Positions 19,558 to 28,217 of a stretch of DNA of 64,000 bases are shown here, in pieces. The notes beneath the pieces were generated by a model. That model had not been told where the DNA came from. It saw nothing but the letters and a program-made list of their open reading frames with translations, and searched no databases. A program made the position numbers and the translations under genes. The stretch spans positions 24,918-88,917 of the forward strand of contig NZ_WHKF01000011.1 of assembly GCF_009295825.1 (NCBI RefSeq), given 5' to 3'. Every line of letters begins with the position of its first letter. The stretch's first letter is position 1. The stretch comes from Marinifilum sp. N1E240 (GTDB lineage: Bacteria; Bacteroidota; Bacteroidia; Bacteroidales; Marinifilaceae).

Positions 19558-20484
19558 TTATAATACTCTAACTCCTCCATCACTAACTTTGGACACATAT
19601 ATCTTGTAATCCAATTCTGTTTTTCTATAGGCGGTATCCATTGCCGTTGCAATTACGTCAGCAGAATCTTTACCTTCAGCCAAAGCAAACACCGATGGTC
19701 CTGAACCAGAAATAGAACAGCCCAAAGCACCTGCTTCCATAACCGAAAGTTTCAATTCATCGAACTCAGGAATTAATACCTTTCTTTGTGGCTCAACAAT
19801 ATGATCCTCTAATGATCTTCCAATCAATTCATAATTTGAAGTATACAATCCCGACATCAGACCGGCCACATTTCCCCATTGACGAATAGCTTTCTTCATT
19901 GAAACTTCAGGAGATAACAACTCACGCGATTCTTTTGTTTTGATCTCAATTTGTGGATGAATAACAACACACCATAAATCTTTAGGCGGCTGAATGTGGA
20001 TTACATCCAATGGATTGTATCCGCGAATTAAACAGAAACCACCTAAAGTAGCTGGTGCTGCATTATCAGCATGAACATCACCCGATGCAACTTCCTCTCC
20101 TTTCATAGCAAAATCAACCAATTCCATTCTGCTATAAGGATTTCCCAACAATTCATTTACTGCTACAACTGCTCCTGCAGCACTTGCTGCACTCGATCCT
20201 ATCCCACTTCCTGGTTTAATATTCTTTACAATTTCAACATCAAAGCCCTGATTACTCTTTAAATCATCGAGAAGTGCCTGAATGGCAACTCCTGCAACAT
20301 TCTTCTTTGGATCTGTTGGTAAATTCTCATAACCGTTAACGGGAGCAATAACGATCTTCTTTTTATCATTTTTACTTACTACCATTTCATCTCCCACCCC
20401 ATCGATGGCAAATCCTAATATATCGAAACCGCAACCAACATTAGAAACGCTACCTGGGGCAAAAACTTTTACTGATTCTGACAT
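19558..20484 (-). CDS. thrB: Homoserine kinase
   Basis: A 308-residue GHMP kinase. The ATP loop PGSGIGSSAASAAGAV (about 91-106), the N-terminal APGSVSNVGCGFDILGFA and the C-terminal GALGCSISGSGPSVFAL are the three GHMP motifs. It phosphorylates homoserine for ThrC. It lies between thrA (78 bp) and thrC (26 bp), all on the minus strand. Confidence 0.96.
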   Translation of the reverse strand: MSESVKVFAPGSVSNVGCGFDILGFAIDGVGDEMVVSKNDKKKIVIAPVNGYENLPTDPKKNVAGVAIQALLDDLKSNQGFDVEIVKNIKPGSGIGSSAASAAGAVVAVNELLGNPYSRMELVDFAMKGEEVASGDVHADNAAPATLGGFCLIRGYNPLDVIHIQPPKDLWCVVIHPQIEIKTKESRELLSPEVSMKKAIRQWGNVAGLMSGLYTSNYELIGRSLEDHIVEPQRKVLIPEFDELKLSVMEAGALGCSISGSGPSVFALAEGKDSADVIATAMDTAYRKTELDYKIYVSKVSDGGVRVL

Positions 20485-20562
20485 GTATTTCAGATTTTTG
20501 CTGTCAGCAATTTACTTCCAGCTTTATTTTAAAATTACTTTATCTTCAATGATAACAGGCAG

Positions 20563-22995
20563 TTAACTGCTTATTCTGATGATATCTCCAAAAATACCAC
20601 AGGCTGTCACCTCTGCTCCAGCTCCAGCGCCTTTCACTATTAATGGTTGGTCATCATACCATATTGTATTCAATGAAATCACATTGTCTTTTCCATGAAT
20701 ATCATAGAATGGGTGATCCGGCGTTACCTCTTTCATACCTACATTTGCTTTACCATCTTTAAATGAAGCAATGTATCGGTATCGGATATTTTTCTCTTTC
20801 ATCACCTTCCGCCATCCTTCAAAGTAATCGTTATTTGTTTCTAAATCTTTCAATAACTCTTCAGCAGTACTTCCGTTTAAACACGATTTAGGAATCATTG
20901 GCTGATGTTCTACATCTTCCACCTCCAACGGATAGCCAGCTTCTCTCGATAAAATCAATAATTTTCTAAGCACATCCATACCACTTAAATCAATCTTAGG
21001 ATCCGGTTCAGTAAATCCCTGTTCCATTGCCATTTTAACTGCCTCAGAAAAGGATTTACCATTATTGAATTCATTCATGATGAAATTCAAACTTCCGGAA
21101 ACAACCGCATCAATACCTACAATTTTATCGCCAGTATCAATCAAGTTATTGATCGTATTTATTACGGGCAAACCTGCACCAACATTACTTTCAAACATGA
21201 ATTCAACGTTGTGCTTTTTAGCCGCCATTTTTATTCTTTTGTAATTTTCAAAATCTGAGGAGGCTGCAATCTTATTACAAGCGACAATCGAAACAGTTGA
21301 ATTTAAAACTTGCTGGTAAATTTTACTTACATGTTCGCTTGCCGTTATATCAACAAAAACGCTATTGCGTAGGTTTGCCTGATCCATTCTTTGAACAAAT
21401 TCTTGCAAATCGGCTGGCTCACCCTCAACATTCAACTTTTCAGACCAATTCGTAAGTAATTTTTCATCATCTGAAAAATACATTTTTCTGCTATTGCTAA
21501 TTCCGCGAACAATTAACTGTATTCCCTTTTCCTCTATTAAAAAATCATATTGATTTTTAATGAATTCAAGCAGCTTACTTCCAACATTTCCAACTCCAGC
21601 AATATACAGATTTACCTTTTTATAAGTGGTATCGAAGAATTCCTCATGAATAACATTCAAAACTTTTTTGATATCCTTGGTTGGAACCATAAAAGTCAGA
21701 TTCATTTCGTTTCCTCCCTGAGCCATAGCACGAATGTTTACGCCATTCTTCCCAAGAACACTAAACACTTTACCTGATATTCCCGGTGTAAATCCCATAT
21801 CTTCACCAACGATAGCAACAATTGAAAGATCTTCCTCCACTCCCGGATCATTTACCAAGTTCATTTTAATCTCCATAGCAAACTCATCACGAACTGCTTC
21901 AATTGCCTGTTCCGAATCATCCTTATGAATTCCAACACTTATGCTATGTTCCGAAGATGCCTGAGTAATAAGAACAACATTAATTTTACTTAGAGCCAAA
22001 CAAGTAAAAAATCGAGATGCAAAACCACTTATCCCAACCATACCACTACCAGATAAAGTAAACAAGTTGATATTATTTACAGAAGATAATCCTCTAACAA
22101 CGGAACGAATCTCGCCAGGAGTTTTACTTATTAAAGTTCCTTCATCCTTTGGTGCAAAAGTGTTTTTTATTCGAACATTAATCTGATTCTGAACAACTGG
22201 AATCAATGTTGGAGGGTAAATAACCTTTGCTCCAAAATGGGAAAGTTCCATGGCTTCCTGAAAAGACATTCTCTTGATTGGCTTAGCTTGCGATACCAAT
22301 CTCGGATCAGCATTATACATACCACTCACATCGGTCCAAATTTCAAGCTCCGAACAACTTAAGCCTGCAGCTAATATTGCAGCGGTATAATCCGATCCTC
22401 CTCGTCCTAAAAGAGTCATTTCGCCTTTCTGCCCCGAAGCAATAAAGCCAGGAAAAACAGCAACCTCAAAATCCTTTTGTTTAATCGATTCAAGGTTTTC
22501 ATTAGTTTGCTCGCTATTCAGATAAACTCCCTTGCCATTTTGGGTTTTAATAAACTCTCTCGAATCACAATAAATAGCATCAATTCCTGACACCTTAAGA
22601 TATTCTGAAATAATAGCAGATGACAACAATTCCCCGGACCCCATAACAGTACTTCTCACTTTCTCCGAAATATCCTGAAGTAAATAGACACCCTTTAAAA
22701 CTTCCTCAAGTTCATTAAACTTGATTTTTACAGTATCACAAACCTTACCTGATAAATATAATTCTTGAATAACTCCAAAGTGCCTATTCTTTAAATTCTC
22801 TAAAGCCTTCTCGTAATCTTTGTTTCGATCACAAGACAAACTAATGCATCGTTCCAAATCATCTGTAACTCCGCCAAAAGCTGACACAACTACAACTTGC
22901 TTACAGCTCTCATTATTCTGCTTAATGATTTCCATTACCCGTTTGCAATTTTCTGCATTAGCAACCGAGCTTCCTCCAAATTTTAAAACTTTCAT
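20563..22995 (-). CDS. thrA: Bifunctional aspartokinase / homoserine dehydrogenase
   Basis: An 810-residue fusion of the first and third enzymes of the pathway. The aspartokinase part (about 1-300) begins MKVLKFGGSSVANAENC and has GRGGSDYTAAIL and EIWTDVSGMYNADPR. ACT regulatory domains span about 310-455 (including VGISGFASRFF and NVRAMAQGG-type strands). The homoserine dehydrogenase part (about 460-810) starts with YIAGVGNVGSKLLEF and includes MFESNVGAGLPVINT and GSLNFIMNEF. The length matches E. coli ThrA (820). First gene of the thr operon; the leader ORF at 23190-23312 lies 194 bp upstream and may control it. Confidence 0.96.
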   Translation of the reverse strand: MKVLKFGGSSVANAENCKRVMEIIKQNNESCKQVVVVSAFGGVTDDLERCISLSCDRNKDYEKALENLKNRHFGVIQELYLSGKVCDTVKIKFNELEEVLKGVYLLQDISEKVRSTVMGSGELLSSAIISEYLKVSGIDAIYCDSREFIKTQNGKGVYLNSEQTNENLESIKQKDFEVAVFPGFIASGQKGEMTLLGRGGSDYTAAILAAGLSCSELEIWTDVSGMYNADPRLVSQAKPIKRMSFQEAMELSHFGAKVIYPPTLIPVVQNQINVRIKNTFAPKDEGTLISKTPGEIRSVVRGLSSVNNINLFTLSGSGMVGISGFASRFFTCLALSKINVVLITQASSEHSISVGIHKDDSEQAIEAVRDEFAMEIKMNLVNDPGVEEDLSIVAIVGEDMGFTPGISGKVFSVLGKNGVNIRAMAQGGNEMNLTFMVPTKDIKKVLNVIHEEFFDTTYKKVNLYIAGVGNVGSKLLEFIKNQYDFLIEEKGIQLIVRGISNSRKMYFSDDEKLLTNWSEKLNVEGEPADLQEFVQRMDQANLRNSVFVDITASEHVSKIYQQVLNSTVSIVACNKIAASSDFENYKRIKMAAKKHNVEFMFESNVGAGLPVINTINNLIDTGDKIVGIDAVVSGSLNFIMNEFNNGKSFSEAVKMAMEQGFTEPDPKIDLSGMDVLRKLLILSREAGYPLEVEDVEHQPMIPKSCLNGSTAEELLKDLETNNDYFEGWRKVMKEKNIRYRYIASFKDGKANVGMKEVTPDHPFYDIHGKDNVISLNTIWYDDQPLIVKGAGAGAEVTACGIFGDIIRISS

Positions 22996-23158
22996 GTTTT
23001 TGATTTCTTCTGATGACTTCCTCTCCGTACAAATGTCAATTCTATCATCAATTATTAAATATTGGTTATAGTTAAATTAATAGTCTAACACAAAGAAAAT
23101 TACGCGATATTATTGTGGTTGCATAATTCTATTTATGAACTTTTGAGTATAAACTCTC

Positions 23159-23199
23159 CCCTTTGGTGATATGTAATTATATAAACCCCCTAAAGGGTT
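23159..23199 (-). promoter_or_regulatory. Candidate thr attenuator: two mutually exclusive hairpins
   Basis: In the minus-strand transcript AACCC (23199-23195) can pair with GGGTT (23188-23184), spanning the leader stop codon. Alternatively CCCTTT (23197-23192) can pair with AAAGGG (23164-23159). The two share 23195-23197, so only one can form. Neither is followed by a long U-run, so the termination step is not clear by eye. Confidence 0.4.
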
Positions 23200-23312
23200 G
23201 TTGTGGTAGGTGTAATTGTTGCAGTAATATTCATCGAAATAAAATGCATAGAATAGCGCATACCTCTAGTTGGCATGTGCATCATTGATTCTATGTTAGT
23301 CATTTTATTCAT
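23190..23312 (-). CDS. Putative thr operon leader peptide
   Basis: A 40-codon ORF (ATG 23312-23310, stop TAG 23192-23190) upstream of thrA. Its last 12 residues are ITATITPTTTTL, with Thr codons in seven of those positions and two Ile codons. The whole peptide has 9 Thr, 4 Ile and 8 Met. Thr and Ile runs are the hallmark of the E. coli ThrL attenuator peptide, where ribosome stalling reports charged Thr- and Ile-tRNA. Met is also a product of this pathway through homoserine, so the many Met codons may matter as well. A TATATTTG box (23350-23343) lies about 30 bp upstream of its start, so the leader would be the first translated element of the transcript. Confidence 0.72.
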   Translation of the reverse strand: MNKMTNIESMMHMPTRGMRYSMHFISMNITATITPTTTTL

Positions 23313-23342
23313 TATTTGATATTACCTCATTCTTAAGAGAAT

Positions 23343-23350
23343 CAAATATA
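23343..23350 (-). promoter_or_regulatory. -7 promoter element of the thr transcript
   Basis: TATATTTG on the minus strand matches the Bacteroidota TAnnTTTG element. No exact TTTG is seen 19 nt upstream, so the -33 box is weak. Transcription would begin near 23337 and give a 5' end about 25 nt before the leader ORF. Confidence 0.55.
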
Positions 23351-23591
23351 GAAATTTTTTAAAGTAGAATACCGAAATCACTGAAAATCTTTCGAAAAAA
23401 TAACACAGAATTAACATCATCACACTTTATTACAGCCAATAAAACTTGTTGATTAACGAATCATTTTAAAAATAGCAACTGCCAAATCACCAATATTAAT
23501 AACTATTTACCAGTCGTTTAATAAATCTTAATTAGAATCATTCCATATAAAAGTCGTAAATTGGGTTTTTATTCACTAAAACATATTTGTC

Positions 23592-24323
23592 ATGAAAAAG
23601 AGGATTATGCTCTTGTCTGCGTTTTTGTTTTTTGCATTTATCGCATTTGGACAGGAGAAAGAGGAGAAAAAGACGATTGTAGTAGAAAGTGTTTACATTT
23701 TACCTAAAAGAGGTATGGCTGACGAATTTGAAAAAGCCATTAAATCTCACAACGAAAAATTCCACCCTGAAGGAGATCATGTTGCTGGTTTAAGAAGAGT
23801 AGATTACGGTTTGAAAGCTGGCTGGTACGTCTGGATAATGGGACCTACCACCTACGCCGCATTAGATTCCAGACCAACAAAAGAAAATGGTCATGAAGAA
23901 GATTGGAATAAAAATATTGATCCGTTAGTTGAAAAATATGGTGCTGTTAGCTTATGGAATTTTAACGAGAAACTCTCCTTTGGAAAAGATCTTGTTATGA
24001 ATTCTAAACATTACGAAGCATGGGCAGTTGATTTAAAAAGAGGTCAGTATTACAGGTTTAAAGCTATTGCAAAGAAACTCATGAAAACTTCTGAAAATCT
24101 CGGAGTTGCCTTTTTGGTTTTTAACAATCCACTTCATACTCCTAAAAGTGCAGATATTGGATTGGTTTGGAATTTTGACAGTTATGAAGCCTGGTCGCAG
24201 GACATTGGATTTATGAAAGAGTTTGAAAAATTATATGGTAAGGGAAGTTGGCAAAACATGCTTGATGAATGGTATGACATTCTTGTTGATTACAATGCTG
24301 AGCTTCGAACAATTGTAAAATAA
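23592..24323 (+). CDS. Exported protein with ferredoxin-like (dimeric alpha/beta barrel) look
   Basis: 243 residues with a signal peptide (about 1-20, MKKRIMLLSAFLFFAFIAFG). The mature part seems to hold two related halves of about 100 residues, each starting with a strand and a helix (VESVYILPKRGMADEFEKAI; EAWAVDLKRGQYYRFKAIAK). This suggests a duplicated monooxygenase-like alpha/beta-barrel fold. No metal or cofactor motif is visible. Monocistronic, with a strong terminator at 24345-24378. Confidence 0.65.
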   Translation: MKKRIMLLSAFLFFAFIAFGQEKEEKKTIVVESVYILPKRGMADEFEKAIKSHNEKFHPEGDHVAGLRRVDYGLKAGWYVWIMGPTTYAALDSRPTKENGHEEDWNKNIDPLVEKYGAVSLWNFNEKLSFGKDLVMNSKHYEAWAVDLKRGQYYRFKAIAKKLMKTSENLGVAFLVFNNPLHTPKSADIGLVWNFDSYEAWSQDIGFMKEFEKLYGKGSWQNMLDEWYDILVDYNAELRTIVK

Positions 24324-24344
24324 TAAGCATTTTTTTTCGATAAT

Positions 24345-24378
24345 AATACCGATAAGATATTTCTTATCGGTATTTTTT
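24345..24378 (+). terminator. Strong intrinsic terminator
   Basis: A 13-bp perfect stem, AATACCGATAAGA (24345-24357) with TCTTATCGGTATT (24362-24374), loop TATT, followed by Ts to 24378. Confidence 0.9.
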
Positions 24379-24442
24379 ATTTCCCCTTTGGATATTCAAA
24401 AATGATGATAATATTTGTATTACACATTCAAAACAAAGCAAA

Positions 24443-25093
24443 ATGATAAAAGGAGTAGTATTTGATCTTGATGGCACTCTAGCCAATTCGATTGAAGATA
24501 TCGCAGATTCGATGAACAAAGTACTAATAGAAAAAGATTTCCCAACACACGATTACTCCACATACAAAACCTTTGTTGGTAGAGGCGTTAAAACATTGGT
24601 AGAAAATGCACTTCCGGAAAATCACAGAACAGAGTCTGAAATTCTATCGAGCTTTAATCGCATGATGAAAGTATATGATGAGAATTGTATTGTTAAAACT
24701 TGCTTGTATCCAGGTATCCCAGAATTGTTGACCAGTCTAAGTGAAAAAAATATTAAAATCGCCGTTTTCTCGAATAAGGCAAATGAATTAACTCAAAAAG
24801 TAGTTAAAGTGCTGCTAGCCGATTGGAAACTTGAACATGTATTAGGCGCAGGTGGAGATATTCCAAGAAAGCCAGACCCAAAAGGTGCTTTACTAATAAG
24901 TGAAAAAATGGGAATTCCTCCTGAGGAATTGATTTACGTAGGCGATTCAGGCGTAGATATGGAAACTGCACACAATTCTGGAATGCATGCAGCTGGCGTT
25001 CTTTGGGGATTTAGAGATATGGAAGAACTTCTTGAGAATGGTGCCCAAACTATTCTTGAGCACCCTATGGATTTAATCAAATCCTTAACTTAA
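24443..25093 (+). CDS. HAD hydrolase, phosphoglycolate phosphatase-like
   Basis: A 216-residue haloacid-dehalogenase phosphatase. Motif I FDLDGTLANS (Asp nucleophile at about residue 8), motif II VFSNK (about 109), the motif III Lys in IPRKPDPKGALL (about 143) and motif IV YVGDSGVDMETA are in place, with an alpha-helical cap between motifs I and II. The Gph/PpaX group fits; the exact substrate is not determined. Its stop codon overlaps that of the convergent CDF gene by 4 bp. Confidence 0.88.
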   Translation: MIKGVVFDLDGTLANSIEDIADSMNKVLIEKDFPTHDYSTYKTFVGRGVKTLVENALPENHRTESEILSSFNRMMKVYDENCIVKTCLYPGIPELLTSLSEKNIKIAVFSNKANELTQKVVKVLLADWKLEHVLGAGGDIPRKPDPKGALLISEKMGIPPEELIYVGDSGVDMETAHNSGMHAAGVLWGFRDMEELLENGAQTILEHPMDLIKSLT

Positions 25094-26016
25094 TGATCAT
25101 GTGATTTTTCTTGAATCACTACACTTTCATCATCACAAAAGCCATTTATTTCAGGCTGTAAAGTCACATGATTTATTTCAAATTCATCATGCAAAAGGTG
25201 CTCCAATTTGTGGAGTACCTTATTTACTTTACTAAGTGGAAGATCCTCTTTAAAACTAATATGTGCTTCTAAATTGATTTGCTTATCATCCAATTGCCAA
25301 ACATGAACGTGGTGCATATTTTCAACTTCATCTATAGTTTTAACCTTATCGTTAATTTCATCTAAATTAATATGAACGGGTGCAAATTGCATTAATATGC
25401 GAACACTTTCCAAGATCAATCCCCAACTTGAATACACCAAATACAATGCGATTGCGATTGAAAGAACACTATCTACCCAGGCAACATCCCAAAAAGTCAT
25501 AGCCAAACCACCTAAAACAACGGCAACAGACGAAACCATATCTGATAATAAATGTAAATACGCCGACCGCATATTGATGTTGTCTTTCGCATCATTCTTT
25601 ACTAGTAATACACTTAATCCATTTAAAATAATAGAAGCTACACCAAGTATAATTACCAATCCCGATTGAATTTCCTGAGGTTCTGAAAAACGTCCAATGG
25701 CTTCTTTTAGAAGGAAAAAAGCAATTACAATTAATGATACTGCATTTATTAATGCAGCTAATATTTCAGCTCGTTTATATCCATAAGTTTGTCGGGCAGT
25801 TTGTTTTCGTCCAGATAATTTACTTGCAAACCAACTTATTATCAATGCCAATACATCCGAAAAATTATGCATTGCATCCGACATCAACGCCAAACTTCCT
25901 GAAATAAAACCACCTACAACTTGGGCTACTGTAATTCCAATATTCAATAATATTGCAATCCCTAAATTTCTACCTTTAAGCTGTCCGTGATCGTGAGAAT
26001 GATTGTGTTTCCCCAT
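25090..26016 (-). CDS. Cation diffusion facilitator (CzcD/ZitB-like zinc exporter)
   Basis: A 308-residue inner-membrane metal/proton antiporter. I prefer the ATG at 26016 (MGKHNHSHDHG) over that at 26028, because the TATATTTG box at 26047-26040 would leave almost no leader for the longer form. It has a His-rich N-terminus, six helices, DAMHNFSD in TM2 and HLLSDMVSS in TM5 (metal-site Asp/His), then a cytoplasmic domain of about 85 residues. A His/Asp-rich loop like that of zinc transporters is lacking between TM4 and TM5. Zn2+ is the likely substrate. Confidence 0.9.
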   Translation of the reverse strand: MGKHNHSHDHGQLKGRNLGIAILLNIGITVAQVVGGFISGSLALMSDAMHNFSDVLALIISWFASKLSGRKQTARQTYGYKRAEILAALINAVSLIVIAFFLLKEAIGRFSEPQEIQSGLVIILGVASIILNGLSVLLVKNDAKDNINMRSAYLHLLSDMVSSVAVVLGGLAMTFWDVAWVDSVLSIAIALYLVYSSWGLILESVRILMQFAPVHINLDEINDKVKTIDEVENMHHVHVWQLDDKQINLEAHISFKEDLPLSKVNKVLHKLEHLLHDEFEINHVTLQPEINGFCDDESVVIQEKSHDH

Positions 26017-26039
26017 TTTTAAATTCATTTGATCTACTA

Positions 26040-26047
26040 CAAATATA
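26040..26047 (-). promoter_or_regulatory. -7 promoter element of the CDF gene
   Basis: TATATTTG on the minus strand, 23 nt before the preferred start codon. It supports the shorter protein. Confidence 0.55.
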
Positions 26048-26269
26048 ACAATGCAATCTATTTTTTAATCAAACTAATTATAAATAGGCTCTCAATTTTT
26101 CTATCAAATTAAAATTCCTTTTGCCAATACAATTCATAAATCCCTGATACCATCGGGTGTTTACGAGTTTCACACTATTTTAACGAAAACGTTAGCACAA
26201 GAATAGAAACACATACACATTTGTAGATTCATTAATATTAATATCTTTACCCCATTAATAATAGTTTAA

Positions 26270-26387
26270 CTCCGAGTTTATCATTTCTAAACAACTATTT
26301 TTTTAGAAGCACGAATGATAAACCGATGGGTAAATTTGGAAACGAATTTGCCTCCCGCAGGATTGTAAATCCAAAATTGGAAAGGAG
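26270..26387 (+). ncRNA. Structured 5' leader of the molybdenum-cofactor operon, candidate riboswitch aptamer
   Basis: Four helices can be drawn. (1) CTCC at 26270-26273 with GGAG at 26384-26387 encloses the rest. (2) TTTATCATT plus TCTAAA (26277-26291) pairs with TTTAGA (26302-26307) and AATGATAAA (26314-26322), leaving AGCACG bulged on the 3' side. (3) AAATTTG (26332-26338) pairs with CGAATTT (26343-26349) under a GAAA tetraloop. (4) GGATT (26360-26364) pairs with AATCC (26368-26372). The unpaired segment GCCTCCCGCA lies between helices 3 and 4. A multi-helix element with a GNRA tetraloop before Moco genes recalls the Moco RNA class. I cannot confirm a match to its consensus, so the ligand is inferred from context only. 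Confidence 0.55.
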
Positions 26388-26458
26388 AAATGTTTTATTG
26401 TAAGAATAAATAGTTTTATTGTACTATACAATTTAGCATTGATTCTTAGAGACATGAA

Positions 26459-26494
26459 CCTTCAATTCTGCACTGAATTGGAGGATTTTTTTTT
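26459..26494 (+). terminator. Terminator-like hairpin abutting the mobB-like start (expression platform)
   Basis: CCTTCAATTC (26459-26468) pairs with GAATTGGAGG (26475-26484) in a 10-bp stem with one wobble. One A and nine Ts (26486-26494) follow, and then the ATG at 26495. The 3' arm contains the only good Shine-Dalgarno sequence (GGAGG), so folding would both terminate transcription and hide the ribosome site. Confidence 0.7.
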
Positions 26495-27037
26495 ATGGAA
26501 TTAAGAGAGAACATACTACTAATTGCAGGAACAGGTCAAAATGTTGGTAAAACACTTTTTGCCTGCAAATTGATTGATCAATTAAAAGATGAACATTCAA
26601 TTGTTAGTATTAAAATTTGTCCACATTTCCATGAATTAAAATCTGAAGCAATGATTTTAAAAAAGAATGAAAACTATACAATTACAAAGGAGACAACAAC
26701 AGAACACAACAAGGATAGTAACAGAATGCTAAAAGCCGGAAGCAATGCAGTTTACTTCGTTCAAACCAAAGATGAATATTTATCTGAAGTTCTCTCTTTT
26801 TTTGATAAATTTATAAACATTACTACACCTGTAATAATTGAATCGGGTGGATTAAGAGAACTGCTTACACCAGGACTTTTTTTAATGATAAAAAATAAAA
26901 ACAGTAACCAAACAAAACCCAAAACCGAAAAATATTTGCATTTAGCAGATCGTAAAATTGAATTTAATGGTGATACATTCAATTTCGATCCAGCAAGAGT
27001 GAAATTTGCAAATAATAAATGGGGGATAAAAAACTAA
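26495..27037 (+). CDS. MobB-like P-loop NTPase
   Basis: A 180-residue nucleotide-binding protein and first gene of the Moco operon. The N-terminal strand and P-loop are NILLIAGTGQNVGKTLFACK (residues 6-25). A second conserved feature is VIIESGGLRELLTPGLFLMI (about 112-131), as in SIMIBI-class GTPases (MobB, BioD). MobB helps attach GMP to molybdopterin, but its usual His-rich motif is not obvious, so this may be a divergent Moco accessory protein. It is 4 bp from moeA. Confidence 0.65.
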   Translation: MELRENILLIAGTGQNVGKTLFACKLIDQLKDEHSIVSIKICPHFHELKSEAMILKKNENYTITKETTTEHNKDSNRMLKAGSNAVYFVQTKDEYLSEVLSFFDKFINITTPVIIESGGLRELLTPGLFLMIKNKNSNQTKPKTEKYLHLADRKIEFNGDTFNFDPARVKFANNKWGIKN

Positions 27038-27041
27038 CACT

Positions 27042-28217
27042 ATGATAACCTTTCACGAAGCTCTAAAAACGGTTAAACATGCCACTAAAAAACTGGAAAA
27101 AGAACACATTGATATTTCAGATTGCTTAAACCGTGTTTTGGCTGAAGATGTTTGTTCAGACATGTGCATTCCTCCTTTTAATAAGTCGGCAATGGATGGA
27201 TATGCCTGCAAAAAATCAGACTTAAAAGAAAATCTGGAAGTACTTGAAGTTGTAGCTGCAGGAACTGCCCCAAGTCTGTCAATTGGTGACAAGCAGTGTT
27301 CTAAAATTATGACTGGTGCTATGGTTCCTGATGGAGCTGATACTGTAATAATGGTTGAACACACAGAAGAAATAAACAATAACTTAATTCGATTTACAAA
27401 AGAAGATTCCAAATCTAATATTTGTATAAAAGGAGAAGATATTGAAGAAAATGATGTTGTTTTAAGCAAAGGAACACGCTTAAAATCGCAACACATCTCT
27501 GTATTAGCAACAGTTGGTTGTGCTAAACCTTTGGTATACAAACAGCCAAAAGTAGCAACAATTGCGACAGGAAGTGAGTTGGTAGAGCCTCATGAGAAAC
27601 CAAATCAATCACAAATTAGAAACGTTAACTCATGGCAATTGCAAGCTCAATTGCAAAAAATGGGCATTACGGGCAATTATCAAGGCATTGTTTCAGATTC
27701 TAAGGATGCAACCAAAGAAGCCATGATAAAATGTATTGAAGAAAATGACATTTTGATCATTTCCGGTGGCGTTTCTGTTGGAGATTACGATTACGTCCCA
27801 CAGATACTAAAGGAGCTCGGATTTAATATCTGGTTTCACACATTAGCGGTAAAGCCTGGAAAACACACTGTGTTTGCTGCCAAGGATGGAAAGTATGTAT
27901 TCGGCATGCCAGGAAATCCGGTTTCTTCATTTGTTCAATTTGAATTATTGGGTAAGCCTCTGTTGTATCGATTGATGGGTCACAATTACAATGCACCAAT
28001 GGTAAGAATGCCAATCTCTCAAGATTATAAGAGGAAAAGAACCGACAGACTCGAGTTCATTCCTGTACGATTTAATGCAAACAACAGAGTGGTTCCCATT
28101 AAATATCACGGATCGGCTCATATAAATGCATTTACACTTGCTGACGGCATTATGGCTGTTCCGCGAGAAGTTGACGAATTTACCGAAGGAGAATTTGTAC
28201 ATGTTAGACAATTATAA
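27042..28217 (+). CDS. moeA: Molybdopterin molybdotransferase MoeA
   Basis: 391 residues. It inserts molybdate into adenylylated molybdopterin. Seen: the N-terminal MoeA domain with PPFNKSAMDGYA (about 47-58), then a MoCF-type domain with TGSELVEP, IISGGVSVGDYDY (about 242-254) and FGMPGNPVSSFVQFE (about 288-302), and a C-terminal domain with AHINAFTLADGIMAVP. Length and order are normal. Its last 17 bases overlap the start of moaA. Confidence 0.95.
   Translation: MITFHEALKTVKHATKKLEKEHIDISDCLNRVLAEDVCSDMCIPPFNKSAMDGYACKKSDLKENLEVLEVVAAGTAPSLSIGDKQCSKIMTGAMVPDGADTVIMVEHTEEINNNLIRFTKEDSKSNICIKGEDIEENDVVLSKGTRLKSQHISVLATVGCAKPLVYKQPKVATIATGSELVEPHEKPNQSQIRNVNSWQLQAQLQKMGITGNYQGIVSDSKDATKEAMIKCIEENDILIISGGVSVGDYDYVPQILKELGFNIWFHTLAVKPGKHTVFAAKDGKYVFGMPGNPVSSFVQFELLGKPLLYRLMGHNYNAPMVRMPISQDYKRKRTDRLEFIPVRFNANNRVVPIKYHGSAHINAFTLADGIMAVPREVDEFTEGEFVHVRQL

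Noticed and set aside
26270..26400. Cobalamin riboswitch before the Moco operon
   Set aside because: The piece CCCGCA-x-TGTAA recalls the cobalamin core, but a B12-box (AGYCMGGAGACCKGCC-like) is absent and no B12 genes follow.
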